64,000 nt of DNA from Mycobacterium bourgelatii. GTDB lineage: Bacteria > Actinomycetota > Actinomycetes > Mycobacteriales > Mycobacteriaceae. Both the position numbers and the translations under genes were made by a program. The stretch spans positions 4,340,001 through 4,404,000 of the forward strand of contig NZ_BLKZ01000001.1 of NCBI RefSeq assembly GCF_010723575.1, written 5' to 3'. Positions within the stretch are counted from its first letter, which is position 1. Each line of letters starts with the position of its first letter. The notes beneath the pieces are model-generated. The model did not search any database and was not told where the DNA came from. It saw only the letters and a list, made by a program, of their open reading frames with translations. Shown here in pieces: positions 1 to 8,892 of this stretch.

Positions 1-752
1 CGGCTATCCGCAGCGGCGGTCCTGGCACCGCGATCGGCCTGTCCGAGGGCGCCCTCGTGCTCGACGCGCTGCAGGCTCGGCTCGCTACCGACCCCACCGC
101 CCCACCACCGGACCAGCTGACGTTCGCCACCTTCGGCGATCCCGTCGCCCGGCATGCCTTCGGTGAGAGCTTCCTGACCGCCGTGTTCCCGGTCGGCAGC
201 ATCGTCCCCGCACTCGACTACCGCGTCCCGCCGCCCGTCGAGAGCCAGTACGACACCCATATGTTCATCTCCGCATACGACTCGATCGCCGACTTCCCGG
301 ACCGGCCGGACAACTGGATGTCGCTGGCGAACACTCTCGCGGGGTTGGTCACCGGTCACACCGCGGTGGCGTTCACCAATCCGAGCATGGTGCCGCCGCA
401 GAACATCAGGACGACGGTCAACTCCCGGGGCGCCAAGACGACGACCTATTTGATTCCCGAGCGGCATCTTCCGCTGGTGATGATCTTCCAGTACCTCGGG
501 GTTCCGGAGGACACGCTGCTTCAGCTCGACGCGGAACTGACGCCGATGGTCAACGCGGGATATTCGCGAAACGACGATCCGCTGACCGCTCCGTTGCAGG
601 TGGACCCGGTGAACGGCTACGACCCGGCGGCCGTCACCGCACCGGCCACCCAGGCGACCTTCGGCGGGGGCGCGGATCCCTTCTCGCAGATCCTCTCCGG
701 CGTACTGTTCGCCTTGAACCAAGCGGGGCACGGAGGTCAGCCGAATCCCTGA
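1..752 (+). CDS. PE-PPE domain hydrolase, C-terminal part (5' end outside window)
   Basis: The reading frame is open from base 3 and ends at the stop at 752, so only the last ~249 codons are seen. The fragment opens with a GLSEGA nucleophile elbow (Ser codon at 42-44), which fits the GxSxG/S motif of the PE-PPE (alpha/beta-hydrolase, PF08237-type) domain. A downstream DRPDN segment and a conserved HTAVAF-like segment fit the rest of that domain. The family holds secreted or cell-wall serine hydrolases acting on esters in mycobacteria. The last ~40 residues are Pro/Ala/Gly-rich, as is common at PE-PPE tails. The N-terminal PE or PPE module cannot be seen, so PE or PPE class is unknown. Confidence 0.85.
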   Translation, partial: AIRSGGPGTAIGLSEGALVLDALQARLATDPTAPPPDQLTFATFGDPVARHAFGESFLTAVFPVGSIVPALDYRVPPPVESQYDTHMFISAYDSIADFPDRPDNWMSLANTLAGLVTGHTAVAFTNPSMVPPQNIRTTVNSRGAKTTTYLIPERHLPLVMIFQYLGVPEDTLLQLDAELTPMVNAGYSRNDDPLTAPLQVDPVNGYDPAAVTAPATQATFGGGADPFSQILSGVLFALNQAGHGGQPNP

Positions 753-858
753 CGCCCGAGGGCCGAATGCGGCCTACCCCGCACCCGTGTGCCCCTGAAG
801 ATTGCCGCAATAATGGCTCCCTGGTCGGACGTTGGCGCCGACGGCAAAGGAGCACCCG

Positions 859-1917
859 ATGAGCACACCGACCGCAGGCCGTCCGTTGCGGGTCATCCAG
901 TGGACGACGGGGAACATCGGCCGTCGCTCGCTGCACGCCATCATCGGCAGGCCCGACATGGAACTCGTCGGTGTGTACGCGCACGGACCGGAGAAGGTCG
1001 GCGTCGACGCGGCGGACTTGGCCGGTTGGCCGACGCCCACCGGCGTGCTGGCGACCAACGACGTCGACGCGCTGCTCGCGCTGGGCGCCGACGCGTGCTG
1101 CTACAACCCGTTGTGGCCCAACATCGACGAGTTGGTACGGCTGCTCGAGTCGGGGGTCAACGTGTGCACCAGCGCAGCCTGGATCACCGGCGGAAAGCAG
1201 ACGCCCCAGGACCGCGAACGCATTCAGGCGGCCTGCGAGCGGGGTAATTCGACGATCTTCGGCAGCGGCGCGCACCCGGGCATGTCGAACATGGTGGGCA
1301 TAGTGCTCAGCGCCTGCTGCGAACGTGTCGACGAAATCCGGATCACCGAGTCGGTGGACTGTTCGACCTACGAATCGGCGGAGACCCAGTCTGCGATGGG
1401 ATTCGGCAAGGACCCCGACACACCAGGCTTGGCGGAGAGCGTGCGGCGGGAAAGTGAGGTCTTCGCCGAGTCGGCGGCGATGATGGCCGACGCGATCGGC
1501 GCCCAGTTGGACCGGATGACCTTCGACGTCACCTTCACCGCGGCCACCGGTGACAGCGATCTGGGGTTCATGAAGATTCCCGCCGGGACCGTCGGCAGCG
1601 TCTACGGCTACCACCGAGGCTGGGTCGGCGACCGCAACGTGGTCAGCGTCGGCTTCAACTGGACGATGGGCAACCATGTGGTGCCACCGAAGCCGTTGGA
1701 GCACGGCCACGTAGTCCAGGTGTTCGGGCTGCCCAACATGCGTACGGTGCTGCACTGTCTGCCACCCAAGGATTGGACCGAGCCCGGCTTCATGGGCCTC
1801 GGCATGATCTACACGGCGATGCCGGTGACCAATGCGGTGCCGGCCGTCGTGGCGGCGCGGCCCGGCATCGTGACGCTGGCCGACCTGCCGCCGGTGACCG
1901 GACAGGTGGCGCTCTGA
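859..1917 (+). CDS. DapB-like NAD(P)-binding oxidoreductase
   Basis: A 352-residue protein starting at ATG 859, chosen because AAAGGA sits 7 bases upstream; an earlier in-frame ATG at 832 has no such site. The N-terminus has a Rossmann fold with TTGNIGRRS (residues ~16-24), followed by an acidic/catalytic-like segment typical of the mycobacterial dihydrodipicolinate-reductase-like family, which also resembles 2,4-diaminopentanoate dehydrogenase. Several paralogues occur in mycobacteria, often near lipid or sterol genes, and substrates are mostly unknown. It stands alone between the PE-PPE gene and mmpS. It is too divergent and too long (DapB is ~245 aa) to be the lysine-pathway enzyme itself. 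Function beyond NAD(P)-dependent oxidoreductase is inference. Confidence 0.8.
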   Translation: MSTPTAGRPLRVIQWTTGNIGRRSLHAIIGRPDMELVGVYAHGPEKVGVDAADLAGWPTPTGVLATNDVDALLALGADACCYNPLWPNIDELVRLLESGVNVCTSAAWITGGKQTPQDRERIQAACERGNSTIFGSGAHPGMSNMVGIVLSACCERVDEIRITESVDCSTYESAETQSAMGFGKDPDTPGLAESVRRESEVFAESAAMMADAIGAQLDRMTFDVTFTAATGDSDLGFMKIPAGTVGSVYGYHRGWVGDRNVVSVGFNWTMGNHVVPPKPLEHGHVVQVFGLPNMRTVLHCLPPKDWTEPGFMGLGMIYTAMPVTNAVPAVVAARPGIVTLADLPPVTGQVAL

Positions 1918-1975
1918 GGCTGTGTCGTTCGGCACATCCGCTCCCCCCAGAGGAACGCTTCCGTCCACTAATGCT

Positions 1976-1986
1976 TAAGATACTTA
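1976..1986. promoter_or_regulatory. Short palindrome upstream of mmpS
   Basis: TAAG-ATA-CTTA is an 11-bp inverted repeat in the AT-richer 160-bp gap before mmpS. A TAGTAT hexamer follows at about 1995-2000 and could be a -10. I looked for an IdeR box here, since some mmpS/mmpL pairs export siderophores, and saw none. Operator role is a guess. Confidence 0.25.
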
Positions 1987-2077
1987 GCCGAGCAAATAGT
2001 ATTACGGCATTCAATGCCCGAACCGAGGAAGCAACGTCTCCGAATCGGCGTTACACCCGTTCGACGCAGGGAAGGCG

Positions 2078-2521
2078 GTGACCATGGTTCGTATCACCCG
2101 GTTGGCCAGGCGGGCGTGGATTCCGCTGACGTTGGTGGTTGTCCTCGCGGTGTCGGCACTGGTGGTCTCGCGCCTGCACAAGATCTTCGGCTCCCAGGAC
2201 CTCAATGCCAATGCCGGCGCCGGCATCGAGATCGTGCAGTTCAACCCCAAGGTGGTGAAGTACGAGGTCTTCGGATCGCCCGGCGACACCGCCAACATCA
2301 ACTACTGGGACGCCGAGGCCAACACCCACCAGGTGGACGCCGCCGTCCTGCCCTGGACCGTCACGGTGTCCACCACGCTGCCGTCGGTGAGCGCCAACAT
2401 CATGGCGCAGAGCGACGGTAGCCAGATCGGCTGCCGCATCACCGTCGACAATGTCGTGCGCGAGGAGAAGACATCCGCCGGCGTCAACCCCCAGACCTTC
2501 TGCCTGGTGAAGTCGGCATGA
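2078..2521 (+). CDS. mmpS: MmpS family membrane protein
   Basis: A 147-residue protein (GTG 2078; an ATG two codons later at 2084 is an alternative; GGGAAGG precedes both). One N-terminal membrane helix (residues ~12-33) is followed by an extracytoplasmic beta-sandwich-like domain with conserved features of MmpS proteins, including the FGSPGDTANINYWD stretch, a PWTVTV stretch and a late Cys pair (GCRITV and TFCLV). MmpS proteins are accessory subunits of MmpL RND-type exporters; MmpS4/MmpS5 act in siderophore export. The stop overlaps the mmpL start as ATGA, so the two are translationally coupled. Which MmpS subtype it is cannot be settled by eye. Confidence 0.9.
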   Translation: MTMVRITRLARRAWIPLTLVVVLAVSALVVSRLHKIFGSQDLNANAGAGIEIVQFNPKVVKYEVFGSPGDTANINYWDAEANTHQVDAAVLPWTVTVSTTLPSVSANIMAQSDGSQIGCRITVDNVVREEKTSAGVNPQTFCLVKSA

Positions 2522-5442
2522 GCGATCTACAGCAGGGCACGCATACCGCAACCGACGACACCGCGCCGATCGCCGCACAGCCGGCCGGTGGCCCGAAGCG
2601 CACCCATCACCCGGTGATCCCACACACCATCCGCATTTTCGCGGTGCCGATCATCATCGCCTGGGTGGTGTTGACGGTGGTGGTGAACGTCGTTGTCCCG
2701 ACACTGGAAGTGGTCAGTGAGCAGCACTCGGCCCCAATGACGCCGCTGGACGCGCCGTCGATGCAGGCGATGATGCGACTCGGCCACAACTTCAAGGAAT
2801 TCGACTCCAACAGCACGGTGATGATCGTGCTGGAGAGCCCCAAGGCGCCTCTCGGCGACGACGCGCACCGCTACTACGACGGCCTGATCCGCGAACTGCG
2901 CAAGGATCACGAGCACATTCAGCACATCCAAGACTTCTGGGGTGACCGGCTGACCGCAGCGGGTGCCCAGAGTGCGGACGCCAAGAGCGCCTACGTGATG
3001 CTGAACCTCGCCGGCAACCAGGGGACGACGCTGGCCAACGAATCGGTCGAGGCCGTCCGCGAGGTGCTCGACCGCTCGACACCACCGCCCGGCGTGCAGT
3101 CCTTTGTGACCGGACCCGCCGCACTCAGCGACGACATGCACATCATCGGCAACGCGAGTCTGGCCAAGATCACTCTGTTCACCCTTGGTGCGATCGCGAT
3201 CATGCTGCTGCTGGTCTATCGGTCGATCGTGACAACGCTGGTCCAGTTGTTCATGACGTTCGTCGCGCTGGCATCAGCGCGGGGAATCGTCGCCGTTTTG
3301 GGCTACAACAACGTGTTCGGCCTTACCACGTTCGCCGGCAACATCCTCACCATGCTGGCGATCGCCGCCGGAACCGACTACGGGATCTTCCTCGTCGGCC
3401 GCTACCAAGAGGCGCTGCGCGCCGGTGAGGATCGAGAAACGGCCTACTACACGACATTTCGCGGGGTGGCGCCGGTAGTCCTGGGCTCGGGTTTGACCAT
3501 CGCCGGGGCGACGTACTGTCTGAGTTTCGCCCGGCTGCCGTGGTTCAACACCATGGGCGCACCGGTGGCCATCGGCATGCTCGTCGTCGTGCTGGCCGGC
3601 CTGACGCTGGGTCCCGCGGTGATCTTCGTGGGCAGCAAGCTGCACCTGTTCGAGTCCAAGCGCGCGGCCAAGCGGGGTCGGCTGTGGCGGCGGGTCGGCA
3701 CGGCGGTAGTGCGTTGGCCCGCACCGGTTCTGGCGGTCAGCGCCGCCATCGTTCTGGTCGGCATGGTCGCGCTGCCGAGCTACAAGACGAGCTACAACGA
3801 CCGCTTCTACCTGCCCTCTTGGGCGCCGTCGAACCTCGGCCAGCAGGCCGCGGACCGGCACTTCTCACCGGCGCGCATGGACCCCGACATGTTGATGGTC
3901 GAGGCCGACCACGACATGCGGAATACCGCCGACATGCTGGTGCTGGACCGGGTGGCCAAGAACGTGATGCGCACCGTCGGCATCGCGATGGTGCAGGACA
4001 TCACCAGGCCGTTGGGAATCCCAATTCAGCACAGTTCCATACCTTTTCAGAACAGCATGCAGAGTCAGACGACCATGCAGAACATGGGCTTCCTCAAGGA
4101 CCGCATGAAGGACATCACCAAGATGGCCGACGAGATGCAGTTCATGATCGAGACCATGGAGCGGATGTATCAGGTCACCCAGGACCTGTCCAACGCCGCC
4201 GACGACAGCGCCCGCACCACGGCGGAGACCGCCCAGATCACCAACCGGTTGCGCGACCACATCGCCGATTTCGACGATTTCTGGCGGCCGATCCGCAGCT
4301 ACTTCTATTGGGAGCGGCACTGCTTCGACATTCCTATCTGCTGGTCGTTGCGGTCGCTTTTCGAGTCGTTGGACGGGTTCGACCAACTGGCCGGGCAATT
4401 CGACTTGCTGACCAAGGACATCCAGCGCACGGCCGCGGCCACGCACGAGATGCTGGTCCTGATCCCGCCAATGATCACCACGATGAAGACCACCAAAGCA
4501 TTGACGCTGACGATGCAGGCGACGTTCTCGGCGATGCTCGACCAGATGGAATCGCTGAGCAACACCGCCGTGGTGATGGGTCAGAGCTTCGACCAGTCGA
4601 AGAACGACGACTTCTTCTACCTGCCGCCGGAAGCGTTCGACAACCCGGACTTCCAGACCGGGCTGCGGATGTTCCTGTCCCCCGACGGCCACTCAGCGCG
4701 CTTCTTCATCACCCACCAGGGCGATCCGATGACACCGGAAGGGATCTCGCGCGTCGACTCCGAACGGTTGGCCGCGCAGGAGGCGCTCAAGCAGTCGTCG
4801 CTGTCGGACGCCAAGGTCTATCTCGGCGGCACCGCTGCGACCTTCAAAGACATGCACGACGGCGCGAAATACGACCTGATGATCGCGGTGGTGTCGGCAC
4901 TGACGCTGATCTTCATGATCATGTTGTTGCTCACCCGCAGTGTCGTTGCGGCGCTGGTGATCGTGGGCACCGCGGCCAGTTCCATCGCCGCGTCGTTCGG
5001 GTTGTCGGTACTCATCTGGCAGGACCTGTTCGGCATCAAGATCCACTGGATCGTCATGGCCCTGTCGGTCATCATCCTGTTGGCCGTCGGCTCCGACTAC
5101 AACCTGCTGCTGGTCTCCCGGTTCAAAGAGGAGATCCATGCCGGCCTCAAGACCGGGATCATCCGATCCATGGCGGGTACCGGTGGGGTGGTGACGGCCG
5201 CGGGCCTGGTGTTCGCCTTCACCATGGCCGCCATGCTGGGCAGTGAATTGCGCGTGCTCGGCCAGTTCGGGTCCACGGTGTGTATCGGTCTGCTGCTGGA
5301 CACGCTGATCGTGCGCACGCTGTTGATGCCGTCGATCGCGACGCTGCTCGGCCGCTGGTTCTGGTGGCCACAGGTCGTGCACCCACGCGGCGACAATGCG
5401 CGGATCCCGGCCAAACACGCTGCGCCGGCGGCGACCGCGTAA
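2518..5442 (+). CDS. mmpL: MmpL family RND transporter
   Basis: A 974-residue RND-superfamily exporter with the MmpL layout: one N-terminal helix, a large periplasmic loop, a block of helices, a second periplasmic domain with a long helical insert (residues ~500-700, Met/Gln/Thr-rich, coiled-coil-like), and a final helix block. The proton-relay Asp-Tyr pairs are both present: GTDYGIF at residues ~285-291 and GSDYNLLL at ~858-865. The size and long periplasmic coiled coil fit the MmpL4/MmpL5 group rather than MmpL3. The start overlaps the mmpS stop by 4 bases. The likely cargo is a lipid or siderophore, unassigned here. No regulator gene is adjacent. Confidence 0.93.
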   Translation: MSDLQQGTHTATDDTAPIAAQPAGGPKRTHHPVIPHTIRIFAVPIIIAWVVLTVVVNVVVPTLEVVSEQHSAPMTPLDAPSMQAMMRLGHNFKEFDSNSTVMIVLESPKAPLGDDAHRYYDGLIRELRKDHEHIQHIQDFWGDRLTAAGAQSADAKSAYVMLNLAGNQGTTLANESVEAVREVLDRSTPPPGVQSFVTGPAALSDDMHIIGNASLAKITLFTLGAIAIMLLLVYRSIVTTLVQLFMTFVALASARGIVAVLGYNNVFGLTTFAGNILTMLAIAAGTDYGIFLVGRYQEALRAGEDRETAYYTTFRGVAPVVLGSGLTIAGATYCLSFARLPWFNTMGAPVAIGMLVVVLAGLTLGPAVIFVGSKLHLFESKRAAKRGRLWRRVGTAVVRWPAPVLAVSAAIVLVGMVALPSYKTSYNDRFYLPSWAPSNLGQQAADRHFSPARMDPDMLMVEADHDMRNTADMLVLDRVAKNVMRTVGIAMVQDITRPLGIPIQHSSIPFQNSMQSQTTMQNMGFLKDRMKDITKMADEMQFMIETMERMYQVTQDLSNAADDSARTTAETAQITNRLRDHIADFDDFWRPIRSYFYWERHCFDIPICWSLRSLFESLDGFDQLAGQFDLLTKDIQRTAAATHEMLVLIPPMITTMKTTKALTLTMQATFSAMLDQMESLSNTAVVMGQSFDQSKNDDFFYLPPEAFDNPDFQTGLRMFLSPDGHSARFFITHQGDPMTPEGISRVDSERLAAQEALKQSSLSDAKVYLGGTAATFKDMHDGAKYDLMIAVVSALTLIFMIMLLLTRSVVAALVIVGTAASSIAASFGLSVLIWQDLFGIKIHWIVMALSVIILLAVGSDYNLLLVSRFKEEIHAGLKTGIIRSMAGTGGVVTAAGLVFAFTMAAMLGSELRVLGQFGSTVCIGLLLDTLIVRTLLMPSIATLLGRWFWWPQVVHPRGDNARIPAKHAAPAATA

Positions 5443-5456
5443 TTCTGCCGGGTCGG

Positions 5457-6287
5457 TTAGTCGGCCAGTTGCAGGCACACCGCCAGCGCGCCCGCGCCGA
5501 CATGCAGGGCAAGCACCGCGCCCAGGGGCGTGATGACCGCGGGCTCGCAGGACGGTAGCCGCTGGGCCAACTTGTCCGCGAGGTCCTCGGCGCCGTCGAG
5601 ATTGGCGACGTGATGCACGGCCAGTGCGGCGCGGCCGTCGCCGATCACCGCACAGACCCGGTCGATCATCGCCTCGGTCGCGTGCCGGACGGTGCGAACG
5701 CGTTGCGCCAGAACGAGTTTGCCGTCATCGATCTTCAGCAGCGGCTTGAGCGAAAGCGCCGTACCCAGCCACGCCGAAGCGCCACCTATGCGTCCGCTGC
5801 GGCGCAGGTTGTCCAGCCGGTGGACCAACACGAACGCATGCGTGCGTTCCACCGCCGTGTTCGCTGCCCGCACAACGGAATCCAGGTCCTCCCCGGCGGC
5901 AGCGGCCTGCGCGGCGGCCAGCGCCGAAAACCCGGTGCCCATGGCCGCGGACTTCGAGTCGACGACGCGCACGGCCGGGTCGAGGTCGGCTGCGGTGCGT
6001 TCGGCGGTGCCGTAGGTGCCCGACAACGCCGACGAAATGTGTACGGCCACCACGCCATCGCCGCCGCTGTCCGCCAATGCCTGTTGATAGATGTGGGCAA
6101 GTTCGGCCGGCGTGGCCCCGGCCGTCGTGGCCTGCCGCTCATGGATGTCCTCGGGCACTTCGTCCACACCGTCACGCAGGTCGGCGTCCTCAAGCAGGAT
6201 ATGCAGCGGCACCTCGCGGATTGCCCACTTCTCCCGCAGTTCGACCGGCAGGCGAGCAGCGGAGTCGGTCACCACGACGACCGTCAT
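5457..6287 (-). CDS. DegV family fatty-acid-binding protein (Rv2417c type)
   Basis: A 276-residue DegV protein. The start MTVVVV at 6287 is chosen because it overlaps the octT stop as ATGA; MASMTV nine bases upstream is possible. Visible DegV features are the N-terminal VVTDSAARLP, a TTAGATPAEL segment, SSALSGTYGTA and the C-terminal GAVLALHVGAGALAV. DegV proteins bind a fatty acid chain and act as carriers or acyl donors, not as enzymes by themselves. It is the last gene of the nadD-rsfS-gpgP-octT-degV operon. A lipid carrier next to an octanoyltransferase makes acyl supply to that enzyme an attractive but unproven idea. Confidence 0.9.
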   Translation of the reverse strand: MTVVVVTDSAARLPVELREKWAIREVPLHILLEDADLRDGVDEVPEDIHERQATTAGATPAELAHIYQQALADSGGDGVVAVHISSALSGTYGTAERTAADLDPAVRVVDSKSAAMGTGFSALAAAQAAAAGEDLDSVVRAANTAVERTHAFVLVHRLDNLRRSGRIGGASAWLGTALSLKPLLKIDDGKLVLAQRVRTVRHATEAMIDRVCAVIGDGRAALAVHHVANLDGAEDLADKLAQRLPSCEPAVITPLGAVLALHVGAGALAVCLQLAD

Positions 6288-7027
6288 GGACGCCATTTTT
6301 CGGTTGGCACCCCGGCTTCGGCCAGCGCTTTGAGCATCAGTTCGGCGACCCCTTGGTGCGCTTCGAAGTTCCAGTGAATGCCGTCGGGGTTGGCGCGGCC
6401 ACTCATGACCTGTTCTGCGACAGCGGCTTTGAGATCCACCAGCGGAATGTCGTGCTGTTCGGCCCATTCCGTAATCGCCGCCACTGTCCCCGCGCGGCCA
6501 TGGTGCGCCCTGCCGTAGGTATCGGCGATATGCACCGACGGCAGCGACGCCACGATCGGGATACCCGGCCGGTTGAATGCGATTGCACCACGGGTGGTTT
6601 CGAGATACTCCGCGGTCAGATGCGGCGGCAGCGCTGACCTGGCGATCGGTGAAAGCCGCGGTTGCAGCCAGCCATAGCCGTCGCGGACCCAGCGTCGCAG
6701 CCAGGGTGGACGCACATAGCGGATGAGCTCGCGCAAGGCCGTCGGCAACACCGACGGCAACGAATCCATCCCGCCGGTGGCGAACACCACCGCGCCGGCC
6801 CGCGGCAGCGCCGCCCAGGCACGCGGATCCTGGGTTGCCGCCCACCAGACATCCCGGCAGGTCCAACCGATGCGGCCGATCAACTCCAAATCCCAACCTA
6901 GTTGCGACGCAACGATGTTGGGCCAGATGCGAGGATCGTCCGCGGGCAGGCCGCCGGTTGGGCCGTAATAGGCCAGCGAGTCGGCGAACACCAGCAGAAC
7001 CGGCTTGGCTTGAGGCTCAGAGGACAT
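6284..7027 (-). CDS. octT: Diglucosylglycerate octanoyltransferase
   Basis: A 247-residue SGNH-hydrolase-fold protein matching Rv2418c. The N-terminal block FADSLAYYG carries the presumed nucleophile Ser, and DGIHWN near the C-terminus supplies the Asp-His pair of block V. In mycobacteria OctT octanoylates diglucosylglycerate, an early step in methylglucose lipopolysaccharide (MGLP) synthesis. The start ATG at 7027 overlaps the end of gpgP by 11 bases, and the stop overlaps degV by 4. The next gene upstream, gpgP, acts one step earlier in the same pathway, which supports the call. Confidence 0.9.
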   Translation of the reverse strand: MSSEPQAKPVLLVFADSLAYYGPTGGLPADDPRIWPNIVASQLGWDLELIGRIGWTCRDVWWAATQDPRAWAALPRAGAVVFATGGMDSLPSVLPTALRELIRYVRPPWLRRWVRDGYGWLQPRLSPIARSALPPHLTAEYLETTRGAIAFNRPGIPIVASLPSVHIADTYGRAHHGRAGTVAAITEWAEQHDIPLVDLKAAVAEQVMSGRANPDGIHWNFEAHQGVAELMLKALAEAGVPTEKWRP

Positions 7028-7688
7028 CGTTGGCAACCTGCGCCGAAGCGTTCCACACATCCAGTCGCCACCGGATGTCTTCGAACGGAGCCTCTGGCTC
7101 CGAGTGTCCGCTCAGCTGCACCCAGCTGGCGTTGCCCATGCCGCCCAGGGCTGGCCAGTTGGCTACCGGCAGCTTCAACAACGCCGCGGACAGCGCGGCG
7201 ATCAACCCGCCGTGAGCGACCAACACGACGGGTGGATCTGGCGCACTGGCCCTCCCCCACTCCTGCTCATTGGCCACCAACTCGGCGACCAACGGCCGAC
7301 TGCGGGCGGCAACGTCTACCCGACTCTCCCCGCCGTGGGGTGCCCAGGTGGCGTCCTCGCGCCAGGCCAGGCGGGCACCCGGCGACTCGTCGTCGATCTC
7401 GGCGTGGGTCAATCCCTGCCAATCACCGAGGTGGGTTTCCCTCAGCCTGCTGTCCACCCGGACCTCGAGGCCGGTCCGCTCCCCCAGCTTGATCGCGGTC
7501 TCATAGGCCCGGCGCAGATCCGACGACATGATCAGCAGCGGCTGCAGTTTGCCCAGCACCTCGGCGGCGGCGACCGCCTGCGCGCGGCCCAATTCGCTCA
7601 GGTCGGTGTCCAACTGGCCCTGCATCCGGCTGCCGAGGTTGTAGTCGGTTTGGCCGTGCCTGAGCATCACGAGCCTGCGCACCCTCAT
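7017..7688 (-). CDS. gpgP: Glucosyl-3-phosphoglycerate phosphatase
   Basis: A 223-residue histidine phosphatase, the same length as Rv2419c. The phosphohistidine motif LRHGQTDYN is at residues ~9-17 and the second catalytic His lies in LVAHGGLI. GpgP removes phosphate from glucosyl-3-phosphoglycerate to give glucosylglycerate, the primer of methylglucose lipopolysaccharide. Its start overlaps the rsfS stop as a 4-base overlap. Older annotations call this family phosphoglycerate mutase; the context with octT favours GpgP. Confidence 0.92.
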   Translation of the reverse strand: MRVRRLVMLRHGQTDYNLGSRMQGQLDTDLSELGRAQAVAAAEVLGKLQPLLIMSSDLRRAYETAIKLGERTGLEVRVDSRLRETHLGDWQGLTHAEIDDESPGARLAWREDATWAPHGGESRVDVAARSRPLVAELVANEQEWGRASAPDPPVVLVAHGGLIAALSAALLKLPVANWPALGGMGNASWVQLSGHSEPEAPFEDIRWRLDVWNASAQVANDVL

Positions 7689-8104
7689 CGCGTGTGCCCT
7701 TCGGACGGCGTCTCAGGCGTCTCAGGCGACTCGGGGGGCTCGGCGGCGTCCAGATCCACCGGAACCACCGGGCAGTCGGCCCACAGCCGGTCCAGCGCAT
7801 AGAAGTCGCGGTCGTCCTGGTGCTGGATGTGGACGACGATGTCCCGGTAGTCCAGCAGCGTCCACCGGCCTTCCCGGGCGCCCTCGCGGCGCGCCGGTTT
7901 GTAACCCGCCCGGCGCATCTGTTCCTCGACCTCGTCGACGATCGCGTTGACCTGCCGTTCGTTGGATGCCGAGGCGATGACGAAACAGTCGGTGATCACC
8001 AACTGATTGGAGACGTCGATGACGATGACGTCGTTGGCGAGCTTGGCGGCCGCCGCCCTGGCGGCCACCCTCGCCATGTCGATGGCTTCCTGGTTGGCGC
8101 TCAT
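7685..8104 (-). CDS. rsfS: Ribosomal silencing factor RsfS
   Basis: A 139-residue RsfS/Iojap protein. Conserved segments are ITDCFVIASASNERQV, WTLLDYRDIVVHI and FYALDRLWAD. RsfS binds uL14 and blocks subunit joining when nutrients are scarce. The last ~25 residues are an acidic Pro/Glu/Thr-rich tail (PPESPETPETPSEG) beyond the usual domain. The gene overlaps nadD by 4 bases (ATGA), the common nadD-rsfS pairing of bacteria. Confidence 0.95.
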   Translation of the reverse strand: MSANQEAIDMARVAARAAAAKLANDVIVIDVSNQLVITDCFVIASASNERQVNAIVDEVEEQMRRAGYKPARREGAREGRWTLLDYRDIVVHIQHQDDRDFYALDRLWADCPVVPVDLDAAEPPESPETPETPSEGHTR

Positions 8105-8751
8105 GAGGTGTTCCCCGCGGTCACAGTAGGGGCGATCTTGGGCTCCCGATAAAGCTGACGCTTCGATATGTACTGCACGACACCGTCAGGCATCAGGTAC
8201 CACAGCGGCCGGCCTTCCTCGGCGCGCTGACGGCAGTCGGTTGAAGAGATCGCGAGCGCCGGAATTTCCAACAAGGTCACGGCATCCTCGGCCAGATTCG
8301 TCAGGACGGCGGTGATGTGGTCGTGGCTCAACTCGTAACCAGGTCGGTTGACCCCGACGAACCGCGCCAGCTCGAACAACCCCTCCCAACCCTGCCAGGA
8401 CAATATCGACGCCAGCGCGTCGGCGCCGGTGATGAAGTACAGCTGTGCGTCCGGGTTGAGGGCGCGCAGGTCGCGCAGGGTGTCGATGGTGTAGGTGGGG
8501 CCGCCGCGGTCGATGTCGACCCTGCTCACCGAGAACTGTGGGTTGGAGGCGGTGGCAATCACCGTCATCAGGTAGCGGTCCTCGGCCGGTGAGACCCGTC
8601 GCTCCTTCTGCCATGGCTGCCCACTGGGCACGAACACGACCTCGTCGAGCTCGAACCGGTCGGCCACTTCGCTCGCGGCGACCAGGTGGCCGTGATGGAT
8701 GGGATCGAATGTCCCGCCCATCACCCCCAACCGACGCAGCCGCTTTTGCAT
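8101..8751 (-). CDS. nadD: Nicotinate-nucleotide adenylyltransferase
   Basis: A 216-residue NadD. The nucleotidyltransferase signature GGTFDPIHHGHL (residues ~12-23, HxGH) and the late ISSTDCR motif (SSTxxR) are both clear. It joins ATP and nicotinate mononucleotide to form deamido-NAD; NadE, also in this window at 19803-21839, then amidates it. It heads the five-gene minus-strand operon down to degV. The 141 bases upstream separate it from a divergent methyltransferase gene and must hold both promoters. Confidence 0.95.
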   Translation of the reverse strand: MQKRLRRLGVMGGTFDPIHHGHLVAASEVADRFELDEVVFVPSGQPWQKERRVSPAEDRYLMTVIATASNPQFSVSRVDIDRGGPTYTIDTLRDLRALNPDAQLYFITGADALASILSWQGWEGLFELARFVGVNRPGYELSHDHITAVLTNLAEDAVTLLEIPALAISSTDCRQRAEEGRPLWYLMPDGVVQYISKRQLYREPKIAPTVTAGNTS

Positions 8752-8892
8752 GGTTCGCCAGCTTACTTGAGCAGGTGAATCGCGCCGCGCGGCTCAAGGC
8801 AAACCGCCAGGACGCCGATGGATCGTGGGCCGCGGCAAATCAGTTTGGTCGGAGACGTACGCAATCGGCCCTACATCGTGTAAAAGGTGTCT

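Noticed and set aside
634..1968. A 444-codon minus-strand frame opposite the DapB-like gene
   Set aside because: His/Arg/Gly-rich shadow of a well-supported gene; no family features.
1918..2077. IdeR box before mmpS/mmpL
   Set aside because: No stretch in the gap resembles the 19-bp consensus; only a short TAAG/CTTA palindrome is present.
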